Source: Gammaproteobacteria bacterium
GTDB taxonomy: Bacteria; Gemmatimonadota; Gemmatimonadetes; Longimicrobiales; Gaopeijiaceae
Assembly (NCBI GenBank): GCA_009843625.1
Contig: VYDD01000161.1
Span: 1 to 17,365 of the forward strand
DNA: 17,365 bases
Direction: 5' to 3'
Made by a program: the position numbers and the translations under genes. Position 1 is the first letter of the stretch, and the number at the start of each line of letters is the position of its first letter. Under the pieces are notes generated by a model. It saw nothing but the letters and a program-made list of their open reading frames with translations. It searched no databases and was not told the origin of the DNA. Shown here one piece after another: positions 15,982-17,365 of this stretch.

Positions 15982-17232
15982 GTGATCAACGCGCCGCCGC
16001 CATCTCCACCCGGTTCCGGGCTCACGCGCCGGCAGTTCGTCGCCGGCGCCGCGAGCGCGGGACTCGCGATGGCGCTTCCGTTCCCGCTGCGGTCGTGGCA
16101 GGAACGCCAGTTCGACACGGTGGTTGTGGGTGGCCGGCTGATCGACCCGGCCGAGGGGATCGACGCGCGGCGCGACATCGGCATCACCGCCGGGCGGGTG
16201 GCGCGGGTGGCCGAGCGCATCGCCGAGAGCGAGGGCCGCCAGGTCGTGCGCGCGCACGGGATGATCGTCACCCCGGGCCTGATCGACATCCATACGCACG
16301 TCTACGACGGAGTCTCGGGCGTCTCCATCGAGCCGGACGTGGTGGGGATCGCCAAGGGGGTCACCACCGTTGTTGACGCCGGCTCGTCGGGCGCCACCAC
16401 CTTCCCGGGCTTCAGGACCTACGTGGCGGCGCCCGCGCGAACGCGCGTGTACGCCCTCCTCAACGTGTCCAGCCCGGGCATGACCATCTCCAACGAGCTG
16501 GCCGACCTGGCGTACATCGACCCGGACGCCATCGTCTCGACCGTGGAAGCCAACCGCGATGTGATCGTGGGCCTCAAGGTGCGGATGCTCGCCGGAATAC
16601 CGGGCGGCGACGACCTCGAGGTCATGCGCCTCACCAGGCTGGCCGCGGAGGGCGCCGGCGTGCCCATCATGGTGCACATCGGCGGGCAGACCTCTCCCCT
16701 CCCGCGCATCCTGGAGATGCTCCGCCCTGGTGACGTGGTGACCCACGCCCTGCGGCGCACCAGGAGCATCCTCGACGATGCCGGCAACGTCTACCGGGAG
16801 GTGCTGGAGGCCGTTGAGCGGGGCATCCACCTCGACATCGGCCACGGCCGCGGCAACCTGGACTTCGACGTCGCCGAGCGTGCCCTCGGCCAGGGCATCC
16901 GGCTCGCCGCCATCTCCAGTGACGTGCATCGCGGCAACGCGCTGGGTCCGGTGTTCGGCCTGCCGACCACCCTGACCAAGTTCCTGCACATGGGCATGTC
17001 GCTGGAGGAGGTGATCCGCTGCGCAACCTCCACCCCGGCGGGCATCTTCGACTTCGGGGAAGAGCTGGGCACCCTGCGAGAGGGCGCCGTGGCCGACCTG
17101 TCCGTCTTCCAGATGGTGGAGGGCGACTACGAGCTGGTGGACTCCGGAGGCAAACGCAGGACGGCCTCGCGGCGCCTTGTGCCCTACGCGGCCATGCGGG
17201 CCGGGCGGCCCTACGGGGCGATCACGCGATGA
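15982..17232 (+). CDS. Tat-exported metal-dependent amidohydrolase/deacetylase
   Basis: This 416-residue protein belongs to the amidohydrolase superfamily, nearest by pattern to the dihydroorotase-like EF_0837/Atu3266 deacetylases that cleave acyl or amide groups. The metal ligands appear complete: HTH at 104-106 in PGLIDIHTHVYDG, Lys199 in GLKVRM (candidate carboxylated lysine), His232 in MVHIGG, His255 in THALRR, and Asp314 in SSDVH. The N-terminus has a twin-arginine signal (TRRQFVAGAASAGLAMALP, 15-33), so the folded, metal-loaded enzyme is probably exported. The GTG start is supported by GGGAGG seven bases upstream. It follows the SusC/SusD pair by 116 bases, separated by a strong hairpin, so it may be in the same regulon. 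Its last codons overlap the next gene by ATGA. The substrate is unknown. Confidence 0.88.
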   Translation: MINAPPPSPPGSGLTRRQFVAGAASAGLAMALPFPLRSWQERQFDTVVVGGRLIDPAEGIDARRDIGITAGRVARVAERIAESEGRQVVRAHGMIVTPGLIDIHTHVYDGVSGVSIEPDVVGIAKGVTTVVDAGSSGATTFPGFRTYVAAPARTRVYALLNVSSPGMTISNELADLAYIDPDAIVSTVEANRDVIVGLKVRMLAGIPGGDDLEVMRLTRLAAEGAGVPIMVHIGGQTSPLPRILEMLRPGDVVTHALRRTRSILDDAGNVYREVLEAVERGIHLDIGHGRGNLDFDVAERALGQGIRLAAISSDVHRGNALGPVFGLPTTLTKFLHMGMSLEEVIRCATSTPAGIFDFGEELGTLREGAVADLSVFQMVEGDYELVDSGGKRRTASRRLVPYAAMRAGRPYGAITR

Positions 17233-17365
17233 GGATTGCGATGGGGCCACTGCGCAGGGGAGCCGCGCCCATCCTGCGCGTCTGGCTCTTGCCGGCAGCT
17301 GCGATCCTGCTCGCCCTCGCCATCCCGATGGGCACTTCCGCCGCCCCCGTCCCCATCCTCACCAC
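17229..17365 (+). CDS. N-terminus of an exported protein (3' truncated)
   Basis: The frame opens with ATG overlapping the amidohydrolase TGA (ATGA) and stays open to the window end (45 codons). It encodes a basic start (MRIAMGPLRRG), a long hydrophobic stretch (LPAAAILLALAIPMG) and TSAAPVP, a likely signal peptide with cleavage after TSA or SAA. A second ATG at 17241 could be the true start. The four-base overlap implies translational coupling with the amidohydrolase, so this is probably another periplasmic or secreted member of the same pathway. The mature protein is outside the window, so no family can be assigned. Confidence 0.6.
   Translation, partial: MRIAMGPLRRGAAPILRVWLLPAAAILLALAIPMGTSAAPVPILT

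Noticed and set aside
1..17365. Search for CRISPR arrays, tRNA or rRNA genes, insertion sequences, att sites and defence or toxin-antitoxin genes
   Set aside because: No spaced repeats, terminal inverted repeats, transposase motifs or RNA-gene signatures were seen by eye; gaps between genes are short and hold only the elements listed.

Overview
This is a very GC-rich window with closely packed genes. It reads as chromosomal DNA from a Gram-negative, aerobic environmental bacterium. The best guess is Gemmatimonadota, possibly a marine or host-associated lineage. Several things point that way together: a SusC/SusD-like pair outside Bacteroidetes with carboxypeptidase-regulatory-like N-termini, a zinc metalloprotease of the DUF5117/DUF4953 type, a TonB-plug protein without a barrel, short lipoproteins with a trailing hydrophobic helix, and a succinate dehydrogenase of the actinobacterial Sdh1 type. 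The taxonomic call is inference; no rRNA or tRNA gene was seen.

Layout. Positions 2-2840 (+) hold a tightly overlapping succinate dehydrogenase operon: the end of a membrane-anchor gene, then sdhA and sdhB, joined by TGATG and TAATG junctions. A MATE-type exporter follows 22 bases later (2863-4284). A free-standing plug-domain protein with hydrophobic C-terminal segments stands at 4405-5697. The minus strand then carries 10624-5766: a squalene/phytoene synthase-like gene overlapping a class V aminotransferase by ATGA, and after 93 bases a secreted zinc metalloprotease. A divergent small lipoprotein gene lies at 10752-11267. From 11331 onward (+) there is a nutrient-uptake-like locus: a sigma70-like promoter, a SusC-type TonB-dependent receptor, a SusD-type lipoprotein, a strong UUCG-capped hairpin, a Tat-exported amidohydrolase, and the start of another exported protein overlapping it by ATGA.

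How the genes work together. The sdh genes link the TCA cycle to the quinone pool. The SusC/SusD pair would bind and import an unknown oligomer or small molecule across the outer membrane, and the exported amidohydrolase may process an acylated or amide substrate in the periplasm. The synthase and aminotransferase are probably translationally coupled, but a shared pathway is only suggested by that coupling. I see no phage genes, insertion sequences, CRISPR arrays, defence systems or tRNAs. No gap between genes exceeds about 225 bases.

No clearly new multi-gene system is evident. The items most worth a second look are the barrel-less plug protein, the altered second Asp-rich motif in the synthase, the synthase-aminotransferase coupling, a possible leaderless promoter, a Shine-Dalgarno hairpin ahead of the amidohydrolase, and the four paired cysteines in the SusC-like receptor.
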